A stretch of 25,048 nt of DNA, taken from positions 1 through 25,048 of the forward strand of contig CAMEZU010000002.1 of NCBI GenBank assembly GCA_945947925.1, in the 5' to 3' direction. The stretch's first letter is position 1, and the number at the start of each line of letters is the position of its first letter. The notes under the pieces were generated by a model that saw only the letters and a list, made by a program, of their open reading frames with translations, was not told the origin of the DNA and searched no databases. The position numbers and the translations under genes are program-made. This DNA comes from an uncultured Verrucomicrobiota bacterium. GTDB lineage: Bacteria; Verrucomicrobiota; Kiritimatiellia; RFP12; UBA1067. Below, piece by piece: positions 1-7,065 of this stretch.

Positions 1-242
1 TCGACTACTACGTGTACCAGGTCTGCGACCACCAGGAGTGCTACGCCGAGGTCGGCTCGCAGGCGATCAGCTACACGACGGGCGTTCCGGCGATGATCGG
101 CGCGATGATGTTCCTCGAGGGCAAGTGGACGGCGAAGGGCGTGCACACCTGCGAGGAGTTCGACCCCGATCCGTTCATGGACGCGCTCAACGCGCAGGGC
201 CTGCCCTGGCAGGAGACGTTCACGCCTGTCGCGGTGCCGTGA
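1..242 (+). CDS. Carboxyspermidine / carboxynorspermidine dehydrogenase, C-terminal fragment
   Basis: This is the 3' end of a gene that starts before the window; the reading frame begins at base 3 and ends with TGA at 240-242. About 79 residues are visible. They include a stretch beginning QVCDHQECYAEVGSQ and running through SYTTGVPAM and FDPDPFMDAL, which matches the C-terminus of the saccharopine-dehydrogenase-like (LYS1) enzymes that reductively condense aspartate semialdehyde with a diamine. The next gene is nspC, the decarboxylase that acts directly on this product, and the pairing supports the call. Whether the diamine is putrescine (giving spermidine) or diaminopropane (giving norspermidine) cannot be told from this fragment. 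The family assignment is fairly secure; the substrate is not. Confidence 0.85.
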   Translation, partial: DYYVYQVCDHQECYAEVGSQAISYTTGVPAMIGAMMFLEGKWTAKGVHTCEEFDPDPFMDALNAQGLPWQETFTPVAVP

Positions 243-372
243 CAGGAGCAGTATGAGGCATGAAGTATGAATGATGAGTGTTGAGTGATGAGTGAAGGGC
301 GTTGCAGCTCTTGAACATAAGGAATTCTGTTCCGCCATTCATACTTCATCATTCATACTTCTACATTATCCC
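243..372. repeat. Intergenic inverted heptamer-repeat tract upstream of nspC
   Basis: The spacer holds two AT-richer tandem tracts in opposite orientation. The left one (about 260-298) reads as degenerate 7-base units: ATGAAGT, ATGAATG, ATGAGTG, TTGAGTG, ATGAGTG. The right one (336-361) contains CATTCATACTTC twice, at 336-347 and 350-361, a 14-base period or two heptamers. The 16-base arm at 262-277 (GAAGTATGAATGATGA) is the exact reverse complement of 346-361, so a long stem with a loop of about 68 bases is possible. No gene is visible here. The nspC start at 373 has no clear Shine-Dalgarno sequence. Confidence 0.8.
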
Positions 373-1554
373 ATGAAGCCCCGCTACATCATCGACCTGG
401 ACAAGCTCGCGGAGACGGCCCGGATTGCGAAGGGCAATGCGGGCCGTCTCGGTGTACATCTTCTGATGGCGCTCAAGAGCTTTCCGCTCCCTTCGGCCTT
501 CCCGGCGCTGCTGCCCTCGGTCGAAGGCTTCACCTGCTCGGGACTCTACGAGGCGAAGCTCGCCCGCGCGGGTCTCCCGGCGTCCCGGCATCAGGTCCAC
601 GTGCATGCGCCGGCCTACACCGAGGACGAGATGGAGGAAATCTGCGCGACGTGCTCGCACGTCGTCTTCAACTCGCTCGCGCAGCTTGCGCGCTTCGGCG
701 CGTACGCCCGCGGGAAGGGCTGCAGCGTCGGCCTGCGCGTCAACCCCGGGTTTTCGTCCGCGGACTGCCTCGCCTACGATCCGTGCTGCCCCGACTCGCG
801 CTTCGGCGTGACGTGGGAGGAGCTGGAGGCGCTGGAACGGCTCGATCTTCTCGAAGGGCTGGAGGGGATCCACATTCACGCGCTCTGCGAAGGTTATGCC
901 GACGACTTCGCCGAACTCGTCGAACGGTTCGCCGCGAAGCTGGGCCAATCAGACAGTCAAACGATCCAAACCATCAAGCGCTCTCTCCGCTGGATCAACC
1001 TGGGCGGCGGCGAGGTGATCAACGATCCCGCGTTCGCGACCCCGCGCGCCGTCGCCGCGGTCAGGCAGCTGAAAGAACTCCTTCATTCATCCTTCAACAC
1101 TCATCCTTCAACGCTCGACGTCTACATCGAGCCGAGCGAATACCTGGTCCGTTATTCGGGCTATCTCGAGGCGCACGTCCTCGACGTGATCCGCCGCGAG
1201 AAGGACATCGCGGTCCTGGACGTCTCGGGGTCGTGCCATGCGACGGACCTCCTTCTCTTCAAGATGAAGCCCGACGTGATCGAGCCGGCGCAGGCCGTAG
1301 GCGGACGCACAACAATCCTCGGCTGCGTCTCGTGCCTGGCGGGCGACGTGCTGGGCGAATATGACTTCGCGAAGCCGCTTGCGGTCGGGGACACGGTCGT
1401 CTTCGGCGGACTCGGCTGCTATTCGTTCGCGCAGCAGAGCTGGTTCAACGGCATCCGCCATCCGGACCTCGTCCTCCGCTCGAAGGCGGACGGCGAGCGG
1501 ACGGTCCTGAGTTGGGATTACGCCGACTACCAAAGGGAATTCCATCGGGCATAA
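373..1554 (+). CDS. nspC: Carboxynorspermidine/carboxyspermidine decarboxylase (NspC)
   Basis: This 393-residue protein is a PLP-dependent fold-III decarboxylase that releases CO2 from carboxy(nor)spermidine to give the polyamine. The PLP lysine is K35 in the ALKSF motif. WINLGGG, EPSEY and SCLAGDVLGEYDF are family landmarks, the last containing the conserved active-site cysteine region. I chose the ATG at 373 because the protein then begins with the usual short strand (YIIDLDKL) before the lysine; an in-frame ATG at 292 would only translate repeat DNA. It lies 130 bases after the dehydrogenase gene of the same pathway. Two segments look inserted: residues about 191-203 (Ser/Gln/Thr/Ile-rich) and 238-247 (HSSFNTHPST). 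Both are encoded by low-complexity, AT-richer DNA like the upstream repeat tract. Confidence 0.93.
   Translation: MKPRYIIDLDKLAETARIAKGNAGRLGVHLLMALKSFPLPSAFPALLPSVEGFTCSGLYEAKLARAGLPASRHQVHVHAPAYTEDEMEEICATCSHVVFNSLAQLARFGAYARGKGCSVGLRVNPGFSSADCLAYDPCCPDSRFGVTWEELEALERLDLLEGLEGIHIHALCEGYADDFAELVERFAAKLGQSDSQTIQTIKRSLRWINLGGGEVINDPAFATPRAVAAVRQLKELLHSSFNTHPSTLDVYIEPSEYLVRYSGYLEAHVLDVIRREKDIAVLDVSGSCHATDLLLFKMKPDVIEPAQAVGGRTTILGCVSCLAGDVLGEYDFAKPLAVGDTVVFGGLGCYSFAQQSWFNGIRHPDLVLRSKADGERTVLSWDYADYQREFHRA
946..979. repeat. Low-complexity AT-richer insert within nspC
   Basis: This 34-base stretch is rich in CAATC, AAAC and ATCAA words and clearly differs from the GC-rich flanks. It encodes extra residues just before the conserved WINLGGG segment of NspC. 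Its periodicity is imperfect, so assignment to the same repeat family as 1081-1112 is an inference. Confidence 0.45.
1081..1117. repeat. Heptamer tandem tract inside nspC
   Basis: TCATCCTTCAAC occurs at 1087-1098 and again at 1101-1112, a 14-base period made of two 7-base half-units (CATCCTT, CAACACT, CATCCTT, CAACGCT). It resembles the tract at 336-361 in period and T/C-A composition. It is read through in frame as residues 238-247 of NspC, at a point where related enzymes go directly to the EPSE strand. Confidence 0.7.
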
Positions 1555-1560
1555 AGTTCG

Positions 1561-1569
1561 TGCTATAAT
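1561..1569 (+). promoter_or_regulatory. Extended -10 promoter of pyrC, start-proximal
   Basis: TGC TATAAT (1561-1569) is a perfect extended -10 element with no -35 match at the usual distance. The pyrC ATG at 1578 follows after only 8 bases, so transcription should start around 1576, leaving essentially no leader and no room for a Shine-Dalgarno sequence. Confidence 0.75.
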
Positions 1570-1577
1570 AGTCGCCT

Positions 1578-2681
1578 ATGAAGACGACTTACACGTTTCC
1601 CGGCTTTGTTGATGTTCACGTCCATTTCCGCGATCCCGGCCTTCCGGCGGCGGAGACGACGGCGAGCGGCCTTGCGGCGGCCGTGCGCGGCGGCATGCGC
1701 ACCGTCGTGACGATGCCCAATACGGTGCCGGCCTGCGATTCGCCGGACCTGATGCGCTACCAGCGCGCGGCGGCTGCGGCGTCCGGCGTCACGGGCTGCA
1801 CCCTCCTGACGTCGGCCTGCATCACGAAGGGACGGCTCGGGAAGGAGGTTGCGGACCTCGAGGCGCTCGCGGAGGCGGGGGCGGCGTTCTTCACGGACGA
1901 CGGCTCCTACGTCGCGGACGACAAGGTGATGGAGGAGGCGATGCGCCGGGCGTACGATCTCAACATCGTCGTCTGCCAGCACGCGATGGATCCGCAGGAA
2001 CTGAAGGGCGGCGTGATCCGCGACTGCGACCTGGCGCGCAAGCTCAATCTGCCGATTATTTCCGTCGAGACCGAGACGAAGGCGATTCGCCGCGATCTCT
2101 CGCTCTGCCGCGAAACGGGCTGCCGGCTTCACATCCAGCACATCTCCACGGCGGCGGGCGTCGAGCTCGTGCGGGCGGCGCAGCGCGAGGGACTCCCCGT
2201 GACGGCCGAGGCGATGCCGCACCACCTGTTGCTCACGTGCGACGACCTCGTGGCGGACGACGCGAACTTCAAGATGGCTCCGCCGCTCGGGAACCGCGAG
2301 GACCGCGCCGAGCTGCGGCGGGCGGTGAAGGACGGCGTCCTCATGTTCGCGACGGACCACGCGCCGCATTCGGCGGCGACGAAGGACAAGGGCTTCGCGA
2401 CGAGCGCGAACGGCATCATCGGCCTCGAGGTCGCGGTGCCGATCACCTACCGGGTGATGGTCGAGGAAGAGGGAATGTCCGTCGAGGACTGGGCGAAGGC
2501 CTGGTACGAGAAGCCGTGGGACATCATTGCCAAGGGGGAAGTGAGCCTGAAGAATGAAAAAGGCGGAACGACGATCGAGATCGGCGACGAACGCGCCGTG
2601 GACGTCTCGACCTTCGCGTCGCTTTCGCGGAACTGTCCCTACCGCGGCATGAAGTTCCGGTGCTGGCCGGTGGAGGGCTAG
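1578..2681 (+). CDS. pyrC: Dihydroorotase, N-terminally short
   Basis: This enzyme interconverts carbamoyl-aspartate and dihydroorotate in pyrimidine synthesis. The 367-residue protein shows the amidohydrolase signatures: the HVH metal site at H14/H16 followed by FRDPG, the MPNT motif, FTDDG, QHAMD, HIQHIST and ATDHAPH with the catalytic aspartate D260. It begins directly at PGFVDVHVH, so the N-terminal beta-domain of about 50 residues typical of class I enzymes is absent. An in-frame TAG at 1569-1571 excludes a longer form. The -10 box 8 bases upstream also fixes this start. The motif spacing is closer to class I than to the E. coli-type enzyme. The purine gene punA follows, suggesting a small nucleotide-metabolism group. 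Confidence 0.93.
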   Translation: MKTTYTFPGFVDVHVHFRDPGLPAAETTASGLAAAVRGGMRTVVTMPNTVPACDSPDLMRYQRAAAAASGVTGCTLLTSACITKGRLGKEVADLEALAEAGAAFFTDDGSYVADDKVMEEAMRRAYDLNIVVCQHAMDPQELKGGVIRDCDLARKLNLPIISVETETKAIRRDLSLCRETGCRLHIQHISTAAGVELVRAAQREGLPVTAEAMPHHLLLTCDDLVADDANFKMAPPLGNREDRAELRRAVKDGVLMFATDHAPHSAATKDKGFATSANGIIGLEVAVPITYRVMVEEEGMSVEDWAKAWYEKPWDIIAKGEVSLKNEKGGTTIEIGDERAVDVSTFASLSRNCPYRGMKFRCWPVEG

Positions 2682-2720
2682 AGGGTTGGAAGGTTTGGAG
2701 GGGTAGAAGGAGAAGGGAGG
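2682..2720. repeat. Purine-rich degenerate tract between pyrC and punA
   Basis: The pyrC TAG runs straight into G/A/T repeats of about 7-8 bases (GGTTGGA, AGGTTTG, GAGGGGT, AGAAGGA, GAAGGGA), ending in GGGAGG at 2715-2720. That last word sits 6 bases before the punA ATG and serves as its ribosome-binding site, so the tract probably contributes translation signals. Confidence 0.5.
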
Positions 2721-2726
2721 TTGCTG

Positions 2727-3545
2727 ATGGATGTGACGTTTTTTGACAAGGCGGCTGGTTATCTTCCTGACGCGTGCTTCGAGCGGATTCCCGCTGTCGG
2801 CATCCTGCTCGGAAGCGGCTGGGGCGATGCGCTGACGGCGGATCGCGTCCTGGTGCGCATCCCGTATGCGGACATCCCGGGGCTCGGGGCGTCGACGGTG
2901 AAGGGGCATGCGGGCGAGTTCATCCTGTACGAGCGTGCGGGCAAGCGGATCGTGGCGTGGTGCGGACGCCGTCACTACTACGAAGGCGTCGGCTGGGAGC
3001 CGGTCGTGCTGCCGATCGAGATCCTGCGGCGGATGGGGTGTCCGACGGTGCTGCTGACGAACGCGTCGGGCGGCATCAACCCGGTGCTCCGTCCGGGCGA
3101 TTTCGTGATCATCCGCGACCACATCAACCTGGTGGGACAGAATCCGCTGATCGGCCGGCACAACCCCGACTGGGGCGAGCGCTTCCCCGACATGTCGGAG
3201 GTCTACCAGCGTCGGCTTGCGGAGCTGCTGCACGCGAGCGCGAACCGGCTCGGACTGCGGGTGATGGACGGCGTGTACGCGTACACGTCGGGTCCGTGCT
3301 ACGAGACGCCGGCGGAGATCCAGGCGTACAAGGCGCAGGGCGCGGACGTCGTGGGCATGTCGACGGTTCCCGAAGCGGTCTTCGCGAAGGCGTGCGGCAT
3401 GAAGGTGGCGGGGCTTTCGCTCGTCTCCAACCTGGCGGCGGGCATTTCGCGCCAGGCGCTCAACCACCAGGAGGTGATGGCGGCCGGGGCGGCGGCGAAG
3501 CCGCACATGAGTGCGCTGATCGACGATTTCCTGGGGCGGCTGTAA
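2727..3545 (+). CDS. punA: Purine nucleoside phosphorylase (trimeric type)
   Basis: This 272-residue enzyme cleaves purine (deoxy)ribonucleosides with phosphate to the free base and (deoxy)ribose-1-phosphate in cytosolic salvage. Low-molecular-mass PNP landmarks run in order: LGSGWG near the N-terminus (phosphate loop), GRRHYYEG, TNASGGI, DHINLVGQNPL, YTSGPCYETPAEI, GADVVGMSTVPE and SLVSNLAAG. Length and motif order are normal for the family. I chose ATG 2727 over TTG 2721 because GGGAGG at 2715-2720 is correctly spaced only for the ATG. It lies 45 bases after pyrC with no visible promoter and is probably co-transcribed with it. The recombinase gene follows after 13 bases. Confidence 0.94.
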   Translation: MDVTFFDKAAGYLPDACFERIPAVGILLGSGWGDALTADRVLVRIPYADIPGLGASTVKGHAGEFILYERAGKRIVAWCGRRHYYEGVGWEPVVLPIEILRRMGCPTVLLTNASGGINPVLRPGDFVIIRDHINLVGQNPLIGRHNPDWGERFPDMSEVYQRRLAELLHASANRLGLRVMDGVYAYTSGPCYETPAEIQAYKAQGADVVGMSTVPEAVFAKACGMKVAGLSLVSNLAAGISRQALNHQEVMAAGAAAKPHMSALIDDFLGRL

Positions 3546-3558
3546 GGGCGGACGCGGC

Positions 3559-4461
3559 ATGTCGCGGTTCGAGGACGAGGTTGAGACGTTTGTCGGCGCG
3601 CTCCGGTACGAGCGCGAGATGGCGGAGAACACCTGCCTTTCCTACGGACGCGACCTGCGGAGCTTCGGGGACTATCTCAAGTCCCGGGGGATTGGCGCGG
3701 CCGCGGAGGTGACGCGCGAGACGATCGCCGAGTACGTGCGCGGCGAGCGGACCCAGGGGCGGTCCGCCGCGACGCGGGCACGGCGGCTCGTGGCGGTCAA
3801 GCAGTTCTTCCGGTACCTGAAGGAGCGGCGGATGGTGTCCGCCGACCCGACGGACCAGCTGGCGGCGCCGAAGAAGGGCCTTCCCCTGCCGCGGATCCTG
3901 TCCGAGGAGGAGACCTTCCGCCTGCTGGACAAGACGGACGGCGACGACCCGCGCACGCTGCGCGACCGGGCGATCCTCGAGGTGCTGTACGGCTGCGGAT
4001 TGCGCGTGAGCGAACTCTGCGGGCTGACGGTGGACGACGTGATCGCGGACGGCGAGCTGGTGCGCGTCCTGGGCAAGGGGTCGAAGGAACGGGTCGTGCC
4101 GCTCGGCGGTGCGGCGGGCCGGGCGCTCGCGGCGTACCTGGCGTCCGCCCGCGAGGTCTTCGCCCGCGGCGACGCGTCCGAGCGCCACGTCTTCGTGACG
4201 CGGCGCGGCGGACCCTTCACCCGGCAGGGCGTCTTCAAGATTATCAAGGAGCGCGCGCTCGCGGCGGACATCGCCGCCGACCGCATCTCGCCGCACGTGC
4301 TGCGGCACTGCTTCGCCTCGCATCTCCTCCAGCGCGGCGCCGACATCCGGGCGATCCAGGAGATGCTCGGACACGCCGACATCGGCACGACCCAGGTCTA
4401 CACGCACGTCGACCAGGCGCGCTTCGGCGAACTTCACCGCAAGTACCATCCCCGCGCCTGA
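3559..4461 (+). CDS. xerD: XerC/XerD-family tyrosine recombinase
   Basis: This 300-residue site-specific recombinase probably resolves chromosome dimers at dif. Residues about 1-95 form the SAM-like core-binding domain (YEREMAENTCLSYGRDL). The catalytic domain has the complete active site: R149 (GCGLRVSEL), K173 (GKGSKERVVPLG), H246 and R249 (SPHVLRHCF), H272 (LGHADI) and the nucleophile Y281 (TQVYTHVD). Size and spacing are typical of chromosomal Xer proteins rather than phage or integron integrases, and no attachment site or mobile element is nearby. XerD versus XerC cannot be settled without comparison, so the symbol is tentative. The ribosome-binding site is weak. The next gene has its own promoter. 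Confidence 0.9.
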   Translation: MSRFEDEVETFVGALRYEREMAENTCLSYGRDLRSFGDYLKSRGIGAAAEVTRETIAEYVRGERTQGRSAATRARRLVAVKQFFRYLKERRMVSADPTDQLAAPKKGLPLPRILSEEETFRLLDKTDGDDPRTLRDRAILEVLYGCGLRVSELCGLTVDDVIADGELVRVLGKGSKERVVPLGGAAGRALAAYLASAREVFARGDASERHVFVTRRGGPFTRQGVFKIIKERALAADIAADRISPHVLRHCFASHLLQRGADIRAIQEMLGHADIGTTQVYTHVDQARFGELHRKYHPRA

Positions 4462-4470
4462 CCGCGCTTG

Positions 4471-4479
4471 TGCTATAAT
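4471..4479 (+). promoter_or_regulatory. Extended -10 promoter, start-proximal, of the 4486 gene
   Basis: TGC TATAAT ends at 4479, and the ATG at 4486 is exactly where +1 is expected (7 bases after the last T). The mRNA should therefore be leaderless. There is no -35 match. The element is the same 9-mer as the one in front of pyrC, in a similar local context (TTG/TTC followed by GTGCTATAAT). Confidence 0.75.
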
Positions 4480-4485
4480 ACGGAC

Positions 4486-4968
4486 ATGAAACTGAAAGTC
4501 AACCGCGAATTCCTGTTCAAGCATCTCTTTGCGTTCGTCGTCTTTCTCGGCCTCGGCGGCCTCTTCGCCTATGACGGCCTCGTCCGCTACCCGGCGACGC
4601 CGGCACCGGCGCTCTATGCCTCCATCGAGGGAAGCGAGGCGCCCGAGGGCTCGGCGGCGATGCTCGAGGGCTTCAAGGCTCAGAAGGTGCGCACGCAGCG
4701 GATCTTCGCCCTCCTCGGCCTGCTGGCCGCCGCAGGCGTCGGCGTCCATCTCCTCCTCGCGTGCCGTCTCGACTTCTCCTTCGACGACGACGGGTTCGTC
4801 TGCAACGGGGTGCGCCGCGCTTATGCGGACATCGAACGGGTCGACACCTCGGCCTGGGAGAAGAAGTCGATCCTCGTTTTGATCGGAAAAGAGTGGAAAA
4901 TCACGCTGGATGCGTGGCATTTTGCCGGGGTGAAGGATTTTTTTGAAAAAGTGAAGAATCGGGGTTGA
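4486..4968 (+). CDS. Small two-helix membrane protein, PH-like C-terminus, function unknown
   Basis: I do not recognise the function of this 160-residue protein. It has a hydrophobic segment at about residues 11-29 (LFKHLFAFVVFLGLGG) and a second at about 72-91 (FALLGLLAAAGVGVHLLL). These are followed by about 65 soluble residues with alternating strands (FDDDGFVC, WKITLDAW) and a final helix (FAGVKDFFEKV). This layout resembles bacterial PH-domain membrane proteins (bPH_2/YdbT-like), with the soluble domain after the helices, but the match is only structural. The start is set by the -10 box 6 bases upstream; an in-frame ATG at 4468 would lie upstream of the promoter. The stop codon overlaps the -35 box of the tRNA promoter. 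Confidence 0.75.
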   Translation: MKLKVNREFLFKHLFAFVVFLGLGGLFAYDGLVRYPATPAPALYASIEGSEAPEGSAAMLEGFKAQKVRTQRIFALLGLLAAAGVGVHLLLACRLDFSFDDDGFVCNGVRRAYADIERVDTSAWEKKSILVLIGKEWKITLDAWHFAGVKDFFEKVKNRG

Positions 4969-4993
4969 CGTTTCGTCCGATTTATGAGATACT
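4965..4993 (+). promoter_or_regulatory. Promoter of the tRNA-Leu/tRNA-Glu unit
   Basis: TTGACG at 4965-4970 (5/6 match to the -35 consensus) is followed after 17 bases by GATACT at 4988-4993, preceded by TG at 4985-4986 (extended -10). Transcription is predicted at about base 5000, five bases before tRNA-Leu. A clear -35 box, unlike most promoters in the window, fits a strong stable-RNA promoter. Confidence 0.65.
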
Positions 4994-5004
4994 ATGTCCC
5001 CGTA

Positions 5005-5089
5005 GCACCCGTGGTGAAATTGGCATACACGCCAGATTCAGGTTCTGGTGCCGCAAGGTGTGTGGGTTCAAATCCCACCGGGTGCACCA
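5005..5089 (+). tRNA. tRNA-Leu (anticodon CAG)
   Basis: The 85-base gene folds as a class II tRNA. The acceptor stem GCACCCG pairs with CGGGTGC at 5079-5085. The anticodon stem CCAGA/TCTGG encloses the loop TTCAGGT with anticodon CAG, which reads CUG. There is a long variable arm, and the T arm is GTGGG-TTCAAAT-CCCAC. The 3' CCA (5087-5089) is encoded. It is the first gene after the promoter at 4965 and is separated from tRNA-Glu by 7 bases, so the two are almost certainly cut from one transcript. Confidence 0.96.
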
Positions 5090-5096
5090 ACAACTT

Positions 5097-5171
5097 GGCC
5101 CCTTCGTCTATCGGCTAGGACATCTGGTTCTCATCCAGGCAAGAGGAGTTCGACTCTCCTAGGGGCTGCCA
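5097..5171 (+). tRNA. tRNA-Glu (anticodon CTC)
   Basis: The 75-base gene has the acceptor strands GGCCCCT and AGGGGCT (a G-U pair at 1-72), a D arm of the TCGTCTATCGGCTAGGA type characteristic of bacterial tRNA-Glu, the anticodon loop TTCTCAT with anticodon CTC (reads GAG), and the T arm GAGGA-GTTCGAC-TCTCC. The 3' CCA is encoded at 5169-5171. CTC is usually a minor companion to a TTC isoacceptor, consistent with GAG being used heavily in this GC-rich genome. Confidence 0.95.
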
Positions 5172-5208
5172 ACGGCAGAGGTGATGCACTGAGAGGAATT
5201 GCGGCAAG

Positions 5209-7056
5209 GTGAAGCGAGTGTTGAAATACACGATGGGAACGGTGGGGATAGTCCTCATCGTTCTTTTGCTTTTCCTGGGAAGTCTTTTCTTCCGGGAGCA
5301 GCGTCTGCCGCGTTTCGTCGTGGACCGGATCGAGAACCGGCTGTCGACGGACGAGATGCGGGTGCGGATCAAGGCGGTGTCGTTCGGGTTCCGTCACGGG
5401 TTGCGCCTGCAGGGGGTGCGGGCGTACGACCTGCGGCAGGAGGACAGCCTGGGGAATCCGATTTGCGTGGCGAAGGCCGTTACCTATGACTATCGGCGGC
5501 AGGAGATCGAGGTGGTCGGGGCGAACTTCTTGCGGATTCCGGAGTCCCACGGGGAGACGGCCGGCTGGATCGAGCCCGAGATCCCGGACCTGCCGGCGCT
5601 GAAGGTGACGCTTGACCACCCGGTGATTCTGGGCCTTGCGCCGGACCGGGTGGAGGCGCGGCTTGAGGTAAGCGACCGGAAGATCGTGTTGCGGGACCTG
5701 GACGTTTCGATGGTCGACCGCGACCAGGTGCTGTCCGTGCGGGGCGGCCTGACGGTCAACCTGGCGGAGGGGAAGGTGAGCGGACTGACGGAGGGCCGTG
5801 TCGCGTTCACGCAGATCGCGCCGGTCGTCAGGTTGCTCGAGGCGGACTTCGTCCTGCCGTACGTGGCGGCGTTCACGGAGATTGAGGATCCGATTCCGGT
5901 TACGTTCCGCTTTTCCGGCGACTTGGGGAGGGGGGACTTCGACCTGGCCTTCGAGAACATGACGGCGCGGAACTTCCGGTACCAGGGCGTGCCGCTGGCG
6001 AAGGGGCGGGGATCGGTTCGCGTGTCCTACCGCGCGATGGCGAAGAACGAGGCGAAGTTTCGGGTCGACGTGTCGGTGGATCCGCTGGAGACGGTGGACC
6101 GCGAGGGGCGGCGGTTCGGCGGCGAGCTGACCGTCGGCAACGCCGATGGGCCGGTCCGGCTGACCTATGCGCTGGACAGCGAGCTGAAGTTCGACGACCT
6201 GCTGTCCGTCATCGCGTTCTTCGACCGGGAGGACTTCGCGGGGCTGGACTTCGACGTGCCGCCGCAGCTGACGGTTTCGGGACGCTGCGGCGTTTCGGAC
6301 GAGGATCTGGACGGCAACGACGTGAAGGGCGCGCTGCGGGTCCGGCACGGGTCGGTCGTCGGGCTGCAGGTCAACGACATGACGGCGGACTTCACGCTGC
6401 GGCGCGACGTCGTGACGGTCTCGGCGAAGGCGACCGGCAAGACGGGCGGAGCGATGGAATGGACCTGCACGGCGTATCTGGAGGGCTTCGAGCGGGACAA
6501 GTCGCATTTCTCGCTGCAGGCGAAGTACCGCGACGGGTCGCTGGGGGAGGTTGCGGACCTCCTGACGTTCGATCTGGGCGAGCGGCACGGCAAGGTGGAC
6601 GCGGACATCGAGCTGAGCGGCATGTTCGGAACCAACCTGGTGCGGACGCTCAACGGCAAGGGGACCGTGAAGGTCTCGCAGGGGCATCTGGCGCAGATGA
6701 AGCTCTTCGCCGCGCTGACGGAGGTCCTGGCCGAGACGGTTCCCGGCGTGTCGTCCCTCGTCAACCAGTCCGAGGCCTCGACGGACTTCGTCATCGACAA
6801 CGGCGTCTTCAAGTCGGATAACGTCTATGTCGAGGGTGGACTCGTTTCCATCAAGGGCAAGGGAACGTACGACATGGTCCGGGACGACCTTGACTTCGTC
6901 GTCGCGGTGCGCCTGTTCAAGGAGGGGTCGGTCGTCGGGCAGGTGGTCCACACGGTCCTGACGCCGGTGACCAAGGCCCTGCTCGAGTTCCGCCTGACGG
7001 GACCGATCGACAAACCGCAGTGGAAGCGCATCACGCTTCTCGACCGCATCTTCTAA
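5209..7056 (+). CDS. AsmA-like envelope protein
   Basis: This 615-residue protein has one N-terminal membrane anchor (about residues 9-28, a Val/Ile/Leu run) and a long periplasmic region of repeating beta-strand segments. The C-terminal part (about 480-600) has the AsmA family landmarks: GKGTVKVSQGHLAQMKLFAAL, a short helical section, FVIDNGVFKSDNVYVEGG, then strands closing with TGPIDKPQWK. AsmA-like proteins form bridge-like beta-grooves implicated in phospholipid transport and outer-membrane homeostasis, and that is the likely role. The GTG at 5209 is the best start; GTG 5218 is an alternative. A purine-rich GAGAGGA lies about 12 bases upstream. No promoter is evident after the tRNAs, so read-through from the tRNA promoter is possible. 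rsmA follows after 9 bases. Confidence 0.82.
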   Translation: MKRVLKYTMGTVGIVLIVLLLFLGSLFFREQRLPRFVVDRIENRLSTDEMRVRIKAVSFGFRHGLRLQGVRAYDLRQEDSLGNPICVAKAVTYDYRRQEIEVVGANFLRIPESHGETAGWIEPEIPDLPALKVTLDHPVILGLAPDRVEARLEVSDRKIVLRDLDVSMVDRDQVLSVRGGLTVNLAEGKVSGLTEGRVAFTQIAPVVRLLEADFVLPYVAAFTEIEDPIPVTFRFSGDLGRGDFDLAFENMTARNFRYQGVPLAKGRGSVRVSYRAMAKNEAKFRVDVSVDPLETVDREGRRFGGELTVGNADGPVRLTYALDSELKFDDLLSVIAFFDREDFAGLDFDVPPQLTVSGRCGVSDEDLDGNDVKGALRVRHGSVVGLQVNDMTADFTLRRDVVTVSAKATGKTGGAMEWTCTAYLEGFERDKSHFSLQAKYRDGSLGEVADLLTFDLGERHGKVDADIELSGMFGTNLVRTLNGKGTVKVSQGHLAQMKLFAALTEVLAETVPGVSSLVNQSEASTDFVIDNGVFKSDNVYVEGGLVSIKGKGTYDMVRDDLDFVVAVRLFKEGSVVGQVVHTVLTPVTKALLEFRLTGPIDKPQWKRITLLDRIF

Positions 7057-7065
7057 GGGGAACAC

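Noticed and set aside
292..372. Longer nspC starting at ATG 292
   Set aside because: The extra 27 residues only translate the repeat tract; the conserved N-terminus begins at 373.
361..372. TACATT/CATTAT just before the nspC ATG as another start-proximal -10 box
   Set aside because: It matches TATAAT poorly, lacks the TG extension and lies only about 2-4 bases from the ATG, so +1 would fall inside the gene.
1563..3632. Very long minus-strand open frame, and similar ones at 5131-7824 and 11318-16603
   Set aside because: They run antisense to well-recognised genes, have Arg/His/Ala-rich composition typical of GC-rich shadow frames, and show no domain. The longest one crosses six clear + strand genes.
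3559..4461. Xer recombinase as a sign of a mobile element or integron
   Set aside because: No attachment-site repeats, cargo genes or gene cassettes flank it, the tRNAs 540 bases downstream are intact with no 3' duplication, and size and motifs fit a chromosomal Xer protein.
5172..5208. Terminator between tRNA-Glu and the AsmA-like gene
   Set aside because: I see no stable hairpin followed by a T-run in this short gap.
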